Shown piece by piece: positions 28,401 to 36,231 of a stretch of DNA of 64,000 nucleotides (position 1 is its first letter; each line of letters opens with the position of its first letter). The stretch comes from CAYMWF01 sp964394085 [NCBI: uncultured Gemmatimonadota bacterium] (GTDB taxonomy: Bacteria > GCA-2686955 > CAYMWF01), in contig CAYMWF010000016.1 in the NCBI GenBank assembly GCA_964394085.1, positions 1 to 64,000 on the forward strand, given 5' to 3'. The notes under the pieces were generated by a model, which searched no databases, was not told the origin of the DNA, and worked only from the letters and a program-made list of their open reading frames with translations. A program made the translations under genes and the position numbers.

Positions 28401-31257
28401 CTGGAAACTGTACCGTGTTCCTCTTACCGAAGGGGTGCCGATAGGCAATCCTGACTGGAAACAGGTTCAGCATGTAAGGTTATGGACGACTGGCGCTGAC
28501 ACTACAACCGTTCTTTCTATTCATTCCCTGGAGATCGTCGGTAACAGCTGGATCGAAAGGGGAATTCGCAGGAGAGGTGGCAGCCCGGTTGTTGAAAATG
28601 ACGAAGTACTCGAAGTCAGCGTAAAAAATCTAAGGGAAAACTCAAGCGAATACAATCCGCCCCACGAGATTGATCCCGGCTACGACCTGGAGGGGAATAA
28701 ACAGAACGAACAGTCACTTGTACTTAATGTGGAAAACCTTCAGGAAGGTCATGAGGGCCGAGCGGTTCAGATTTTATATACGCAGCAGGACTATACTCTG
28801 TATAAGGAGCTTGAGTATTGGATACGCAGTAAGTTTACGGATACGGATCTTTTTTTCAGATTCGGTGCGGATTCCCTGAACTACTATGAAGTCAAAAAAA
28901 CTACAGTTCCCGGAACATGGCGCAAAATCAGAGTCGATTTAGATGAACTCGTGGAATTAAAACAGTCTGCCGAAATGCAGGTTGCACCGGGGGAAATGCT
29001 TGAATACTCTGAGGGTGATTCAATTTTCATTGTTGGAAGACCTTCACTGACGAATGTCAAGCGGCTCGAGCTGGGCGTTTGCAACTCTCAATCCTTTATC
29101 GGTTCCGGTGATGGAGATAACAACGATCCCTCATGTGGAGAACCGGTATCTGATGAATTCTGGATCGATGATATCCGACTTGACCAAATCAGGAAAGAAC
29201 CTGGTGCAGCCGGAAGAATAACTTTAGATCTTGCTCTGGCAGATCTTGCATCGATAAAGGGAGATTTAATCTATACAGATAGTGAATTCCATGGATTGGG
29301 AAGGAACAGGGGAAGCGGCTATCTTCTGGAAGATCTATCCCTGGACACTGAGGTGAACCTCGAGAAGATATTGCCCCCGGAATGGGGCTACGACATTCCC
29401 ATTCGAAACATTTTTACTAATCGTATAGAAAAACCAAAGTTTGAAATCGGATCGGATGCCAGACTCGAAGGTGAATCCGCTACAGAACAGCAGACTTCAA
29501 GAAAAAAATCCAAAACAACCCTCAGTGTGTCAAAAAAGCGTAAATCTAAACATTGGCTAGGCAAAAACACTGTTGATCGACTCGACTTCAAAGCAGAATG
29601 GACCGACACAGGAAACGACTATTATACGAAATCGGACTCATCCGACTACAATAGGATGGAATTGAAGTATAAATGGACGCCGATCCGCCATAAAAGCATT
29701 AAACCGTTGGATTATTTCGACTTGCAATTGACTCCTTCCAGCTTATCAGCCTCTTCAGTCTATACCGATTCAAGGACAACAAGTTACAGGAAAGAGAGAG
29801 GGGATATTCTTGAAGACTCCAGATTATCTTCAAAGGAAAGGAACCTGGAAAACTCTTTCGACATCGGACTGAATCCGTTGACACCGTTTACTGTAGATCT
29901 CTCATGGTTGTCCAGAAGAGACCTGTTGTATAATTGGAAATCGCTGCCGGTGGATCAACGCGATACCACAGAGGTGAAGGAAACATCCCTGTACAATATA
30001 CCCGTCGGACGCGAAGTCTCGCTGACAGAGCGGATTGACACTCACATATCTCCCACTATAACTCCCTGGCTTCTTCCCCGGTTGGGATTCAGCGTATCCT
30101 ATACAGAGGATAAGCGACCGGAAATTCAATATATTGAAGGAGAAACCCGCAGGAATGTTCAACATAATTCCCGTGCCAGTTTCAGCATGGATTTCAGACC
30201 TGCTGTTTTATTTAAGACAAGTTCACCAGGCGGGATTCAGAATCGAGTTTCCGGCTCGGGAAACAACCCTGAAAATGATGGAAAAAGCGAGAATAACAGT
30301 GGTGAAGACGACACGAATCCCTGGCTCAGACTCTTCGGGTCGGTGCCTGGCATGCTTGGGAACCTGAAACCTGTTTCTATTTCGATCGTGCGCACTCTGG
30401 ATAAAGATTACCGTAATCTTTCCGGCGAACCCGATCTGAAGTTCAAGCTGTTCGGAATGTTGGATTCGCCGATCTTCGAAACGATTGCTTCAAATGACCG
30501 AACCGAGTCGTGGAGCACTACTGCTCATATTTCATCGGGTATTACCTTACCGGCGAAAATATCTCTGAAGACGTCGGCGAGATACTATGAAAATGAACAG
30601 CGCCAGTACAGTTCCAACAGGGCAACATGGAAAATGGATTTTCCGGATGTGGAATTCTCATGGTCGGAACCTGCCCGCCTTCCGATGTTTTCAAAATTGC
30701 TTGAAAGCGGTACTATCCGGATATGGTATAAAGTAGATCACGAGTGGTCAGGGAGTGAAAATGTTTGGGGAGATGTCGACACCGAAACTAAACGGTTTGC
30801 CTGGAATCCATTGATTTCGTTCCAGGGAAGGTGGAAGAATAAGCTTCAAACCAATTTTTCAATCACCAAAAGCACGGGTGAGACTATTCGATATCTACAG
30901 GGTGGGCAGCGAACAGTAGACGATTCCTGGAGCCTGCTCTATAAAATGACTTATACCATGAAGACGCAAAAGGGGATTCGGCTTCCGTTCGGGGACAGTG
31001 CCTGGAAGTTGAACAGCGACCTGAAACTCAACCTGGACTGCACTTATTCATCAACTAGTACCAAGACCGGGACCGAGGTGCTTTCCCCTGTTTCTGATCG
31101 CTCTAATCTTAACATTGAACCCTCTGTAACATATACTTTTGCACGAAATATTGAAGGCAGTGCCCGGGTTGTATTCGGTGAATCATTGGACAGGGAGAAC
31201 AATAATACGAAAGTCAGAACCATCGGTTTATTCTTCAGCATGCTCCTTAGATTCTAG
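25444..31257 (+). CDS. sprA: SprA-like outer-membrane translocon protein of the type IX secretion system
   Basis: The 1937-residue protein begins with a signal peptide (about 1-23, ending NGWS), leaving Gln at the likely mature N-terminus. SprA features include LEGVNVKRY-like PDPNVKRYGYIDDMESS, the RQNWIPGS segment, repeated ILNLD/EF-hand-like acidic loops (DDNRDGRLD, EDRNRDGSLQ), and a very long series of amphipathic beta strands to the C-terminus (last residues FFSMLLRF, aromatic as in barrels). Bacteroidota SprA/Sov is a 36-strand barrel forming the T9SS export pore and is longer (about 2400). The 500-residue shortfall is typical of other FCB lineages as far as I can judge, not clearly a truncation. 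No PorK/L/M/N/T-like gene is nearby. The M28 lipoprotein gene follows after 10 bases. Confidence 0.88.
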   Translation: MCPTIRHILLLAVLVMPLKNGWSQVDYSLSLSSESFFYRSLYSLGAEPTDTDPWDLISRVRVRKISFMQPGLIVRRSEEMKGTELVGARYLDFSSYTSVLLRENREKRWSEAVSSNLESSGKRTLGEGEGLVPDISLPVRLPGKLTRAIGEGGNLRVTGYQRISLGGSSSYTVDAPVTDWNRNSKFPSITMDQELLLNLKGTVGEKVHIDVKHNSALESSRQNQIRISYTGDEDEVIQSLIAGDTELSLPSSQFVGISTSHKGLFGIKAEGQIGNLKLTMIASKEKGHSEKGNYLGQASLQESETYDIEYMHNKFFGLELQEINDTLSVVTGTPSPIVELRVYRDNRDYYTYQETGAISAHYYFDNEGTALADSGKCVLLTDQVDYNYDPGTGLIQLSRSFLLQDHHILAVYYKTEDGVEVGDISGVPLMLKVIHEEQPRPGDPTWYYEKRNKYSLGVGPISEDGFRMTIEKINNTAGEEETSPVDNSGRSFLEIFGLDDNRDGRLDISAQNQYFFDTGILTLPDVDGVFAHTGMPFLSDSLPEQNHAVYNKEYSYLQRNLDGKYVIKATITRMATTFFLGHAGIIENSEVVKVDGQKLVRNRDYFIVYDIGQVSFMEPPSPTAVVTIDYEYTGLFGLAQKSLLGLRSDFSLGTWGNLGSTLLFESQRTLDDRVKVGEEAGRILVGDIDFNATGNPGFLTAAVDALPLVETDAQSVLTVSGEIAGSLPDPNVKRYGYIDDMESSRLSYPFLGTRQNWIPGSVPEDMFNPDTAYLQTSTGEIKWYNPDPGGSESEKKSSIYSDLSANESRESLSMMKVRFEPGLDGQNSFASIQQALSRYSVDFSQRRYLDVWVKKNSGKDCILNIDIGRVSEDNIRKNLEGAFKGRGILDTEDRNRDGSLQYDEDTGLDTLFTGTAGDDGNDDFFYEAGVYFKDDSGVNGTERNNLLDSEDMDADGLLDTKEEFYRFEIQLEQSAFLIESGSGDYRWKLYRVPLTEGVPIGNPDWKQVQHVRLWTTGADTTTVLSIHSLEIVGNSWIERGIRRRGGSPVVENDEVLEVSVKNLRENSSEYNPPHEIDPGYDLEGNKQNEQSLVLNVENLQEGHEGRAVQILYTQQDYTLYKELEYWIRSKFTDTDLFFRFGADSLNYYEVKKTTVPGTWRKIRVDLDELVELKQSAEMQVAPGEMLEYSEGDSIFIVGRPSLTNVKRLELGVCNSQSFIGSGDGDNNDPSCGEPVSDEFWIDDIRLDQIRKEPGAAGRITLDLALADLASIKGDLIYTDSEFHGLGRNRGSGYLLEDLSLDTEVNLEKILPPEWGYDIPIRNIFTNRIEKPKFEIGSDARLEGESATEQQTSRKKSKTTLSVSKKRKSKHWLGKNTVDRLDFKAEWTDTGNDYYTKSDSSDYNRMELKYKWTPIRHKSIKPLDYFDLQLTPSSLSASSVYTDSRTTSYRKERGDILEDSRLSSKERNLENSFDIGLNPLTPFTVDLSWLSRRDLLYNWKSLPVDQRDTTEVKETSLYNIPVGREVSLTERIDTHISPTITPWLLPRLGFSVSYTEDKRPEIQYIEGETRRNVQHNSRASFSMDFRPAVLFKTSSPGGIQNRVSGSGNNPENDGKSENNSGEDDTNPWLRLFGSVPGMLGNLKPVSISIVRTLDKDYRNLSGEPDLKFKLFGMLDSPIFETIASNDRTESWSTTAHISSGITLPAKISLKTSARYYENEQRQYSSNRATWKMDFPDVEFSWSEPARLPMFSKLLESGTIRIWYKVDHEWSGSENVWGDVDTETKRFAWNPLISFQGRWKNKLQTNFSITKSTGETIRYLQGGQRTVDDSWSLLYKMTYTMKTQKGIRLPFGDSAWKLNSDLKLNLDCTYSSTSTKTGTEVLSPVSDRSNLNIEPSVTYTFARNIEGSARVVFGESLDRENNNTKVRTIGLFFSMLLRF

Positions 31258-31267
31258 AGTGGAAGGA

Positions 31268-32188
31268 ATGGTTTTTGCCAGACGCATTTCTTGCTTTTGG
31301 ATCTATTTTTTGCTTCTCGGTTTAATTTCCGGATGTCAGCCCGGCACAGGGAAGCCTGAATTTTACTTTGATGGAAACAGAGCGATGGCCTTGTTGAAAA
31401 CTCAGTGCTCCTTCGGGCCGAGACATCCCGGAAGCGAGGGTCATGCAAAGTTCAAACCATGGCTGATCGATCAACTCGAACCTCTGGTGGACGAGGTGAG
31501 AATACAAAGGTTTAATGGAATATCAGCCGGCAGAACCTGCAGGATGGAAAATGTTATCGGACGGAAGAATATTACAGGAAGGAGGCGGATCCTTTTAGGT
31601 ACGCACTTTGACACCAGACCATTCGCTGACCACGATGCTGAACCTGCGAATCGAACGACTCCGATAACGGGCGCTAATGATGGCGCTTCTGGAGTGGCGG
31701 TCCTTCTGGAACTGGCCAGACAGCTGGATAGCAAGGTTTTATCGGAAATCGAAGTCGATCTGGTGTTTTTTGACGGTGAGGATAGCGGTGAACCGGGTAA
31801 CGATGGGACATTTTGCCTTGGTTCCCGGCATTTTGCTGAGAACATTCCATCGGGATATTACCAACTCGGGATAATAATCGACATGATTGGTGATGCCGAT
31901 TTAGAAATTTACCGGGAAGGGATATCGAATAAACATTGTAGAATGCTGGTTGATGCATTCTGGGATATTGCCCTTAGGACGGCTCCGCATACATTTTTCA
32001 ATACAGTGAGGTACAGAGTTTTAGATGATCACGTTCCTCTGATACAAAAGGGTGTTTCAACTATCCTCATAATAGATTTCGATTATAGCTTCTGGCATAC
32101 AACAAAGGATATTCCAGAACACTGTTCCGCCCGAAGTCTGGAAACTGTCGGTCGAGCCCTCCTTGAATTTCTATATTCTATAAAATGA
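31268..32188 (+). CDS. M28 family lipoprotein, glutaminyl-peptide cyclotransferase-like
   Basis: The protein of about 306 residues has a lipoprotein signal (LLGLISGC, Cys near residue 23), so it should be membrane-anchored in the periplasm. The M28 fold shows GTHFDTRPFAD, GANDGASGVAVLLELAR, VFFDGEDSGE, GSRHFAEN, DDHVPLIQKGV and FWHT. The order and spacing resemble human glutaminyl cyclase, whose single zinc is held by an Asp, Glu and His equivalent to those in GANDG, DGED and WHT. An aminopeptidase role is the alternative. The ATG 31268 follows sprA by 10 bases, and an in-frame GTG at 31259 is possible. QC enzymes cyclise N-terminal Gln of exported proteins. The adjacent SprA exposes such a Gln. 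The comEA-like gene overlaps the stop by 4 bases. Confidence 0.82.
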   Translation: MVFARRISCFWIYFLLLGLISGCQPGTGKPEFYFDGNRAMALLKTQCSFGPRHPGSEGHAKFKPWLIDQLEPLVDEVRIQRFNGISAGRTCRMENVIGRKNITGRRRILLGTHFDTRPFADHDAEPANRTTPITGANDGASGVAVLLELARQLDSKVLSEIEVDLVFFDGEDSGEPGNDGTFCLGSRHFAENIPSGYYQLGIIIDMIGDADLEIYREGISNKHCRMLVDAFWDIALRTAPHTFFNTVRYRVLDDHVPLIQKGVSTILIIDFDYSFWHTTKDIPEHCSARSLETVGRALLEFLYSIK

Positions 32189-32595
32189 ACCGATATTTTA
32201 CACCTGAGGAATGCAGACTTCTTCTGTTCATACTGACCATTTTGACTATTGGTTCTCTTATAGAATATTTGTCAACACCGGAACTACTGGCAATCCTGTC
32301 AAAAGAAACTGAATCGGCAGTAGAACGGTCCGATGAAGTGGGAGACCGGTCAGTTGGATTATCCCTCGCACCTCTGGATATTAATCAGGCATCCGCAGAT
32401 GACTTTATTGCACTTCCCGGGATCGGACCGGCACTGGCCGGCCGGATACTTGTAGCCCGAAAAAAAAATGGTGGATTCCACACAATTGATGAACTTCTGT
32501 CGATAAGGGGGATAGGAGCCAAAAAATTCGCCGCCATCAGTGAACTTGTGGCCTGCTCGACGGGTGATGGAGAAAAACGTGAACAGAAAGAATAG
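32185..32595 (+). CDS. ComEA-like helix-hairpin-helix protein with membrane anchor
   Basis: The 136-residue protein has one N-terminal membrane helix (about 10-30, LLLFILTILTIGSLIEYLS). A short linker precedes a ComEA-type double HhH domain: LDINQASADDFIALPGIGPALAGRI and GFHTIDELLSIRGIGAKKF. ComEA binds incoming double-stranded DNA in the periplasm during transformation. It overlaps the M28 gene by 4 bases and the histidine kinase start. The type IV pilus block downstream and dprA at 45.6 kb make a competence role plausible but unproven; many small HhH proteins in this family are uncharacterised. Confidence 0.8.
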   Translation: MNRYFTPEECRLLLFILTILTIGSLIEYLSTPELLAILSKETESAVERSDEVGDRSVGLSLAPLDINQASADDFIALPGIGPALAGRILVARKKNGGFHTIDELLSIRGIGAKKFAAISELVACSTGDGEKREQKE

Positions 32596-33748
32596 AGGGA
32601 AGCACATCAGACACGCATCGACTCAGCCGGCAGAATGTTGCCAGGAGAAAAAAACAGTCGACCCGAAAGTCATCACTGAAGAAAAAAGGACTATTTCCAA
32701 GGACGTTGAGAATGTGATGAATCCCTGTCTTTCCAAGGATATCTTGATGAGTCTTGATATCGGACTTGTTGTTGTTGGAAAAGACGAGAAACTTCTCTTC
32801 GCAAACCTGTGTGCCGAGGAGATGCTCGGGTTCTCTCTTGTCGGTAATAGAGGTAATTGTGTTCAGGCTCTTTTAAACAGTCCTGTCGGAAAGTTGCTTC
32901 ATCAATGTCTGGAATATGGCATCAGCCAGCAGCATGTTGAAGTCCCTGGTCCTTCCGGAATCCTGGCAGTTAGCACACAAGTTCTCTCAGGGGATGATGA
33001 TAATCCTGCTGTTGCAACAGCGACGCTAAAGGATGTGAGCGAGCAGGTGTATCTGAAATCTCGACTCAAAATAAGTGATTCGCTCGCGATTGTGGGCCAA
33101 CTGACTGCAAGTATTGCACATGAAATCAAGAACCCTCTTGCATCGATTAGCGGAGCAGCGGAGCTGCTGCAGGAAGAATCGAAGCGCCGCAATCTTAATC
33201 CTCAGATGGTCAACCTTATTGTCAGAGAAACAACCAGGCTGGTAGAAACGATTGACCATTTTCTCGATTTCGCCAGAGAGAAACCGTTGATCATGGAGAG
33301 CTTTAATATTGAGGAACTACTTGAAGAGGTGATATCTACCATGAAGTTGCATGGCAGTTATTATCCAGCCATCAAGATACGGCATTCTTCTGCTGAACAC
33401 ATTCTAATTCAAGGTGACAGGGCTCAACTTACACAAGTTTTCACGAATCTGCTGATCAATGCAATGCAGGCGATTAAGGGTGCCGGAGAAATAACGGTAT
33501 CCTGCAATTTGAAGCATTCAAGGAACGCCGTCCGAATTACTTTTACCGATACCGGGATCGGAATGGATCCGGACCAACTGAAGACTATCTTCGAACCTTT
33601 CGTATCATCAAGATCAACAGGAATGGGTCTGGGCCTTCCGATCGCGAAAAAGATTCTTCAGAACCATTCAGGTTCAATCCAGGCGTTCAGTAGAGAAGGA
33701 GAAGGATCCACCATCGAGGTCATCCTTCCGCTGCTCGAACTGCAATAA
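32567..33748 (+). CDS. PAS-domain sensor histidine kinase (PilS/NtrB-like)
   Basis: The protein of about 393 residues has a charged N-terminal tail and a PAS domain (about 65-165, IGLVVVGKDEKLLFANLCAEEMLG). The HisKA domain carries phospho-His in SIAHEIKNPLASISGAAELL, and the HATPase has the N box NLLINAMQAI, G1 DTGIGM and G2 GMGLGLPIAKKI. There is no membrane helix, so it is cytosolic, unlike classical PilS. ATG 32567 is one choice; GTG 32579 is another, and the gene overlaps the comEA-like stop. It is followed by a sigma-54 activator and the pilus genes, so it probably controls pilus expression. The PAS-HisKA layout is also that of NtrB. Confidence 0.88.
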   Translation: MEKNVNRKNRGKHIRHASTQPAECCQEKKTVDPKVITEEKRTISKDVENVMNPCLSKDILMSLDIGLVVVGKDEKLLFANLCAEEMLGFSLVGNRGNCVQALLNSPVGKLLHQCLEYGISQQHVEVPGPSGILAVSTQVLSGDDDNPAVATATLKDVSEQVYLKSRLKISDSLAIVGQLTASIAHEIKNPLASISGAAELLQEESKRRNLNPQMVNLIVRETTRLVETIDHFLDFAREKPLIMESFNIEELLEEVISTMKLHGSYYPAIKIRHSSAEHILIQGDRAQLTQVFTNLLINAMQAIKGAGEITVSCNLKHSRNAVRITFTDTGIGMDPDQLKTIFEPFVSSRSTGMGLGLPIAKKILQNHSGSIQAFSREGEGSTIEVILPLLELQ

Positions 33749-33894
33749 TTGTTTCCGATCGGCGTTATGCCTGTGAAAACGCTTATATTGCATCCTTTTC
33801 ATGCAAAATGCCAATTATTGCAGAATGCAATAAATTTGAACTCCCCCCAGCCGATAAAGATCTTGACACCGCGAACACACCATTGGGGGTGGCA

Positions 33895-35274
33895 ATGACT
33901 CAAATAAACATCCTCGTAGCAGATGACGACATGAGTATCTGCAGCGTAATTTCATCCATCCTTGCGGGAAACGAATATAAAGTAAAAGTTGTTTCGAATG
34001 GTCATGAAGCGAAAGAACTTCTGGCTGATCGGGAATACGATCTACTCGTTTCCGACATTGTTATGCCCGGCCTTTCGGGAATGGAACTGCTGGATGAGGC
34101 AAAAAGATTTAACCCTGAGATGCCCGTGATACTTTTAACCGGACAAGCTTCGTTGGACCTGGCCATCGATGCAGTCAACAAAGGAGCCGACCATTTCATC
34201 CGGAAACCATTTAAAAATGATGAATTGCGCATGGCGATTAATAAAATTCTCGAGTTTCAGGCAATAAAGAAAGAGAACTCCTACCTTCGTAGAGAACTAA
34301 CCGGAAATTACGATTTTTCGAATATTATCGGTAAGAGTAAAGCTATTCAGAACGTTTTTAAAATGATTGAAAAAGTAGCGCCGACAGACAGTACCGTTTT
34401 GATTCAAGGTGAGAGTGGTACCGGTAAAGAACTGGTTGCGAAGGCGATACACTACAATTCTTCCAGGTCCGATCGTCCGTTTGTAGAGATCAATTGTGGA
34501 GCCCTTCCGGAAAATCTCCTCGAAAGTGAATTGTTTGGACACATAAAGGGTGCATTTACCGGAGCGATTCGAGACAAAGAAGGTTTGTTCATAACTGCAA
34601 AAGCGGGAACGATCTTTCTCGATGAAATTGGCGAAACTTCACCGGCAATACAGGTAAAACTCCTCAGGGCGCTTCAGGAAAAAGAAATCATTCCGGTAGG
34701 TGGTACGAAGCCCATCCAGGTTTTAGCGAGAGTTGTGGCCGCTACAAACTGTGATTTGCGCTCGCTCATGAAAACAGGCAGCTTCAGATCAGATCTTTTT
34801 TACCGTCTTAACGTTTTTCCGATATCGATACCTCCGCTTAGAGAGCGAAAAGACGATATCCCGCTGCTTTCCGATTATTTCCTTGAAAAAAGCTGCAGTA
34901 AACAAAAGTGTAATACAAAAACCTTAGCGCCGGAGGTCAAGCAAATCCTGAAAGCATATTCATGGCCGGGGAATGTCCGTGAATTGGAGAATATTATAGA
35001 AAGAGCGGTAATACTCGAAGACTTCGATACGGTTACCCTTGAAGATATTTCAGAAGAGATTCTGAAAGAGAAAAACCAGGGCTCAATCCTGGAAAGAAAC
35101 ACGGATTATCCGACACTTCATACTCTTGAGAAAAGATATATACTGGATGTCCTGACTAACAACAACTGGAAGAGGAATGCAGCATCCGAAGTACTGGGCA
35201 TCGATACCTCAACACTCTACAGAAAAATCAGAAAGTACAAATTGAATAGATCAAACGAAGCAAGTATGGAATAA
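33895..35274 (+). CDS. sigma-54-dependent response regulator (PilR/NtrC-like)
   Basis: The protein of about 459 residues has a receiver domain (phospho-Asp in LLVSDIVMPGLSG, Lys in HFIRKPFKND). The AAA+ domain has Walker A GESGTGKE, the sigma-54-contacting GAFTGA loop and Walker B TIFLDEIGE. The Fis-type HTH is NNWKRNAASEVLGIDTSTLY. ATG 33895 is chosen for a GGGGGT ribosome site; an in-frame ATG at 33808 has none and adds 29 unconserved residues. It should activate RpoN (10.5 kb) promoters. Cluster position immediately before the prepilin peptidase and PilM-Q suggests these as targets. I found no clear -24/-12 sigma-54 promoter in front of them by eye. Confidence 0.93.
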   Translation: MTQINILVADDDMSICSVISSILAGNEYKVKVVSNGHEAKELLADREYDLLVSDIVMPGLSGMELLDEAKRFNPEMPVILLTGQASLDLAIDAVNKGADHFIRKPFKNDELRMAINKILEFQAIKKENSYLRRELTGNYDFSNIIGKSKAIQNVFKMIEKVAPTDSTVLIQGESGTGKELVAKAIHYNSSRSDRPFVEINCGALPENLLESELFGHIKGAFTGAIRDKEGLFITAKAGTIFLDEIGETSPAIQVKLLRALQEKEIIPVGGTKPIQVLARVVAATNCDLRSLMKTGSFRSDLFYRLNVFPISIPPLRERKDDIPLLSDYFLEKSCSKQKCNTKTLAPEVKQILKAYSWPGNVRELENIIERAVILEDFDTVTLEDISEEILKEKNQGSILERNTDYPTLHTLEKRYILDVLTNNNWKRNAASEVLGIDTSTLYRKIRKYKLNRSNEASME

Positions 35275-35299
35275 CATCTCCAAGACGAAGCATGCTCCA

Positions 35300-35323
35300 G
35301 ACGCTGTTGCGGCGTTTTTTTTT
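35300..35323 (+). terminator. intrinsic terminator after the pilR-like gene
   Basis: A short GC-rich hairpin (ACGC 35301-35304 with GCGT 35312-35315) runs directly into nine T residues. It lies 27 bases after the regulator stop and before the prepilin peptidase frame. The stem is short, so efficiency is uncertain. Confidence 0.5.
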
Positions 35324-35398
35324 ATTTTTCTTTTTACAGAGAGCTCTCAGGATGGCTAATATCAATTCAACCGGCGTCCAGGGAATTTCCCTTGAATA

Positions 35399-36193
35399 TT
35401 CGGAGTAAATGACACGTATTCTGAAACTGTCGCAGCTAAAATAATCAGTGGGTCTCTCTTTGCCCTTCTGGGTGGGAGTGTCGGCTCTTTTGCTTCCGTT
35501 GTTACAGAGCGATATCCCGAAGAATCAGTTATATCACCAGGCTCGAGGTGCAATGCATGTGGAATCGGTATTGCCTGGTACGACAAAATCCCGCTAGTCA
35601 GTTACGTCCTGCTTTCAGGTAAATGCAGAAAATGCGGCACAGCGATACCTCTGGAGCTTTATCTTAATGAGATTTTATTCGCACTGGTGTTTATTTCGGT
35701 TGCGCAGTTGCCGTTCCCTCTTGTAACGAAAATTCGTCTTTTCCTGTTTATTCCGATCGGTTGGATGGCAGCCAGGATCGATCTGAAACACGGGTTGCTT
35801 CCCGATTTTCTCACAGTATCAGGATTGTTGCTGAGTATAATATTGGTACTGCCCTTCAGAGATTTCGATTTGATTCGTGGATCCGTTCTGGGAGCGGTTG
35901 TGGCTTCGGGTTTTATGCTCTTTCTATATTTAATAACTAGACGAAAGGGGATCGGACTGGGCGATGTGAAGTTCTCAGCGATGGCAGGAGGGTTTTCAGG
36001 TTTATGGGGAAGCATCATGTTTCTCAAGGTGGCCTTTTTTATCGGCGGAGCGATGGGAATCCTGCTGGTTCTTTCGGGACGAAGATCAATGAAAAGCCGA
36101 ATCCGCTTCGGCCCTATGCTCGGAATCGGGGGGCTGGTGGGAATACTCTATGCGGATGCTGATTGGTTCGCTATTCTGGAATGGCCGTTTTGA
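35399..36193 (+). CDS. pilD: type IV prepilin peptidase; N-terminus without ATG, GTG or TTG start
   Basis: The frame after the TGA at 35396 encodes a complete prepilin peptidase of about 250-264 residues. It has the first helix LFALLGGSVGSFASVV and the cytosolic zinc domain with CNAC (35549-35560) and CRKC (35624-35635). The catalytic aspartates are in IDLKHGLLPD and GIGLGDVK. The first in-frame ATG/GTG/TTG is GTG 35687, after both CxxC motifs, so a start there would delete the conserved N-terminal third. Candidate non-AUG codons include ATA 35399 and ATA/ATC 35444-35447. Alternatively ATG 35409, in another frame with GGAG just before it, could be joined by a -1 shift or indel. The enzyme cleaves and N-methylates type IV pilins. 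pilM follows. Confidence 0.85.
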   Translation, partial: FGVNDTYSETVAAKIISGSLFALLGGSVGSFASVVTERYPEESVISPGSRCNACGIGIAWYDKIPLVSYVLLSGKCRKCGTAIPLELYLNEILFALVFISVAQLPFPLVTKIRLFLFIPIGWMAARIDLKHGLLPDFLTVSGLLLSIILVLPFRDFDLIRGSVLGAVVASGFMLFLYLITRRKGIGLGDVKFSAMAGGFSGLWGSIMFLKVAFFIGGAMGILLVLSGRRSMKSRIRFGPMLGIGGLVGILYADADWFAILEWPF

Positions 36194-36231
36194 AGATCCT
36201 CCGGTCTTTCAGTAACTTGTGTTAGGGGAGT

